A DNA stretch of 64,000 nt, taken from the NCBI RefSeq assembly GCF_002797895.1, contig NZ_PGES01000001.1, positions 2,666,001-2,730,000 of the forward strand. The letters run 5' to 3'. This document shows positions 63,994 through 64,000 of this stretch, piece after piece. Within the stretch, counting starts at the first letter, position 1; the number at the start of each line of letters is the position of its first letter. Position numbers and translations under genes: made by a program. Origin of the DNA: Janthinobacterium sp. 67 (GTDB lineage Bacteria; Pseudomonadota; Gammaproteobacteria; Burkholderiales; Burkholderiaceae_D). The notes below the pieces were generated by a model. That model did no database searches, had not been told where the DNA came from, and saw only the letters and a list, made by a program, of their open reading frames with translations.

Positions 63994-64000
63994 ATGGCTG
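63994..64000 (+). CDS. Start of a gene cut by the right edge, possibly flagellin
   Basis: ATG at 63994 follows TGGAGA by seven bases; only M-A and one base of the third codon are visible. The FliA-like promoter, the long AT-rich leader and the MA start are what flagellin genes of related bacteria show. This is an inference from context only. Confidence 0.35.

Overview
The window looks like a chromosome segment of a Betaproteobacterium of the Burkholderiales, most likely Oxalobacteraceae and close to Janthinobacterium. This is inferred from the high GC content, the protein flavour, the gmk-rpoZ-spoT and hemW-rdgB-rph/yicC neighbourhoods, and an Entner-Doudoroff set controlled by a HexR-type repressor. 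No rRNA, tRNA or CRISPR array was seen. Most of the segment is core genome with two mobile-element scars and several families of short hairpin repeats.

Layout. 1-14 kb: an MdfA-type efflux pump cut by the left edge, a PHB-depolymerase-family esterase, a PRC-barrel protein, hrpA, argA, kdsA, yggX, a small membrane protein, rpiA, then an operon of a lone receiver, a CheC/CheX-like phosphatase and a diguanylate cyclase. A 633-bp internally deleted IS1595-family element (13998-14630) sits directly on the stop codon of the cyclase. 14.8-17.1 kb: a NarL-type histidine kinase and response regulator pair. 17.4-32.7 kb: one long tad/flp (type IVc) pilus locus: a 48-aa Flp-like peptide, two Flp pilins, a PAP2 membrane phosphatase, prepilin peptidase, an isoprenylcysteine-methyltransferase-like protein, an AAA-type ATPase, CpaB, secretin, lipoprotein, TadG/TadE/TadF-like minor pilins, CpaE, CpaF, TadB, TadC and a TPR/LytR_C lipoprotein. 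The three enzymes between flp and cpaB are the most unusual part.

32.7-44 kb: central carbon metabolism (edd-eda divergent from pgi-SMP30; zwf-hexR-tal), with four HexR-like operators in the edd/pgi and zwf control regions, plus cheV. 44-55 kb: a lipoprotein, a patatin, a chemoreceptor, a transglutaminase-like/TPR lipoprotein, hemW-rdgB, rph, yicC, a small secreted protein, DoxX, and gmk-rpoZ-spoT. 57.5-58.3 kb: a REP-associated tyrosine transposase (RAYT) whose 3' end abuts a GGGGTCAGACCC-type palindrome. Related palindromes recur at 11.06, 42.95 and 57.48 kb, and a diverged copy of the spoT 3' end lies next to it. 58.4-63.7 kb: greB, a membrane protein with a PAS histidine kinase and LuxR-type regulator, and a second diguanylate cyclase. 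The right edge enters a gene behind a FliA-like promoter, possibly flagellin.

A second repeat family (GTAGGTCGGATTAGCG...) forms inverted REPIN-like pairs at the 3' ends of hrpA and cheV. Several chromosomal genes (hrpA, cheV, the DUF6622-like gene) take their stop codon from, or right beside, such repeats.
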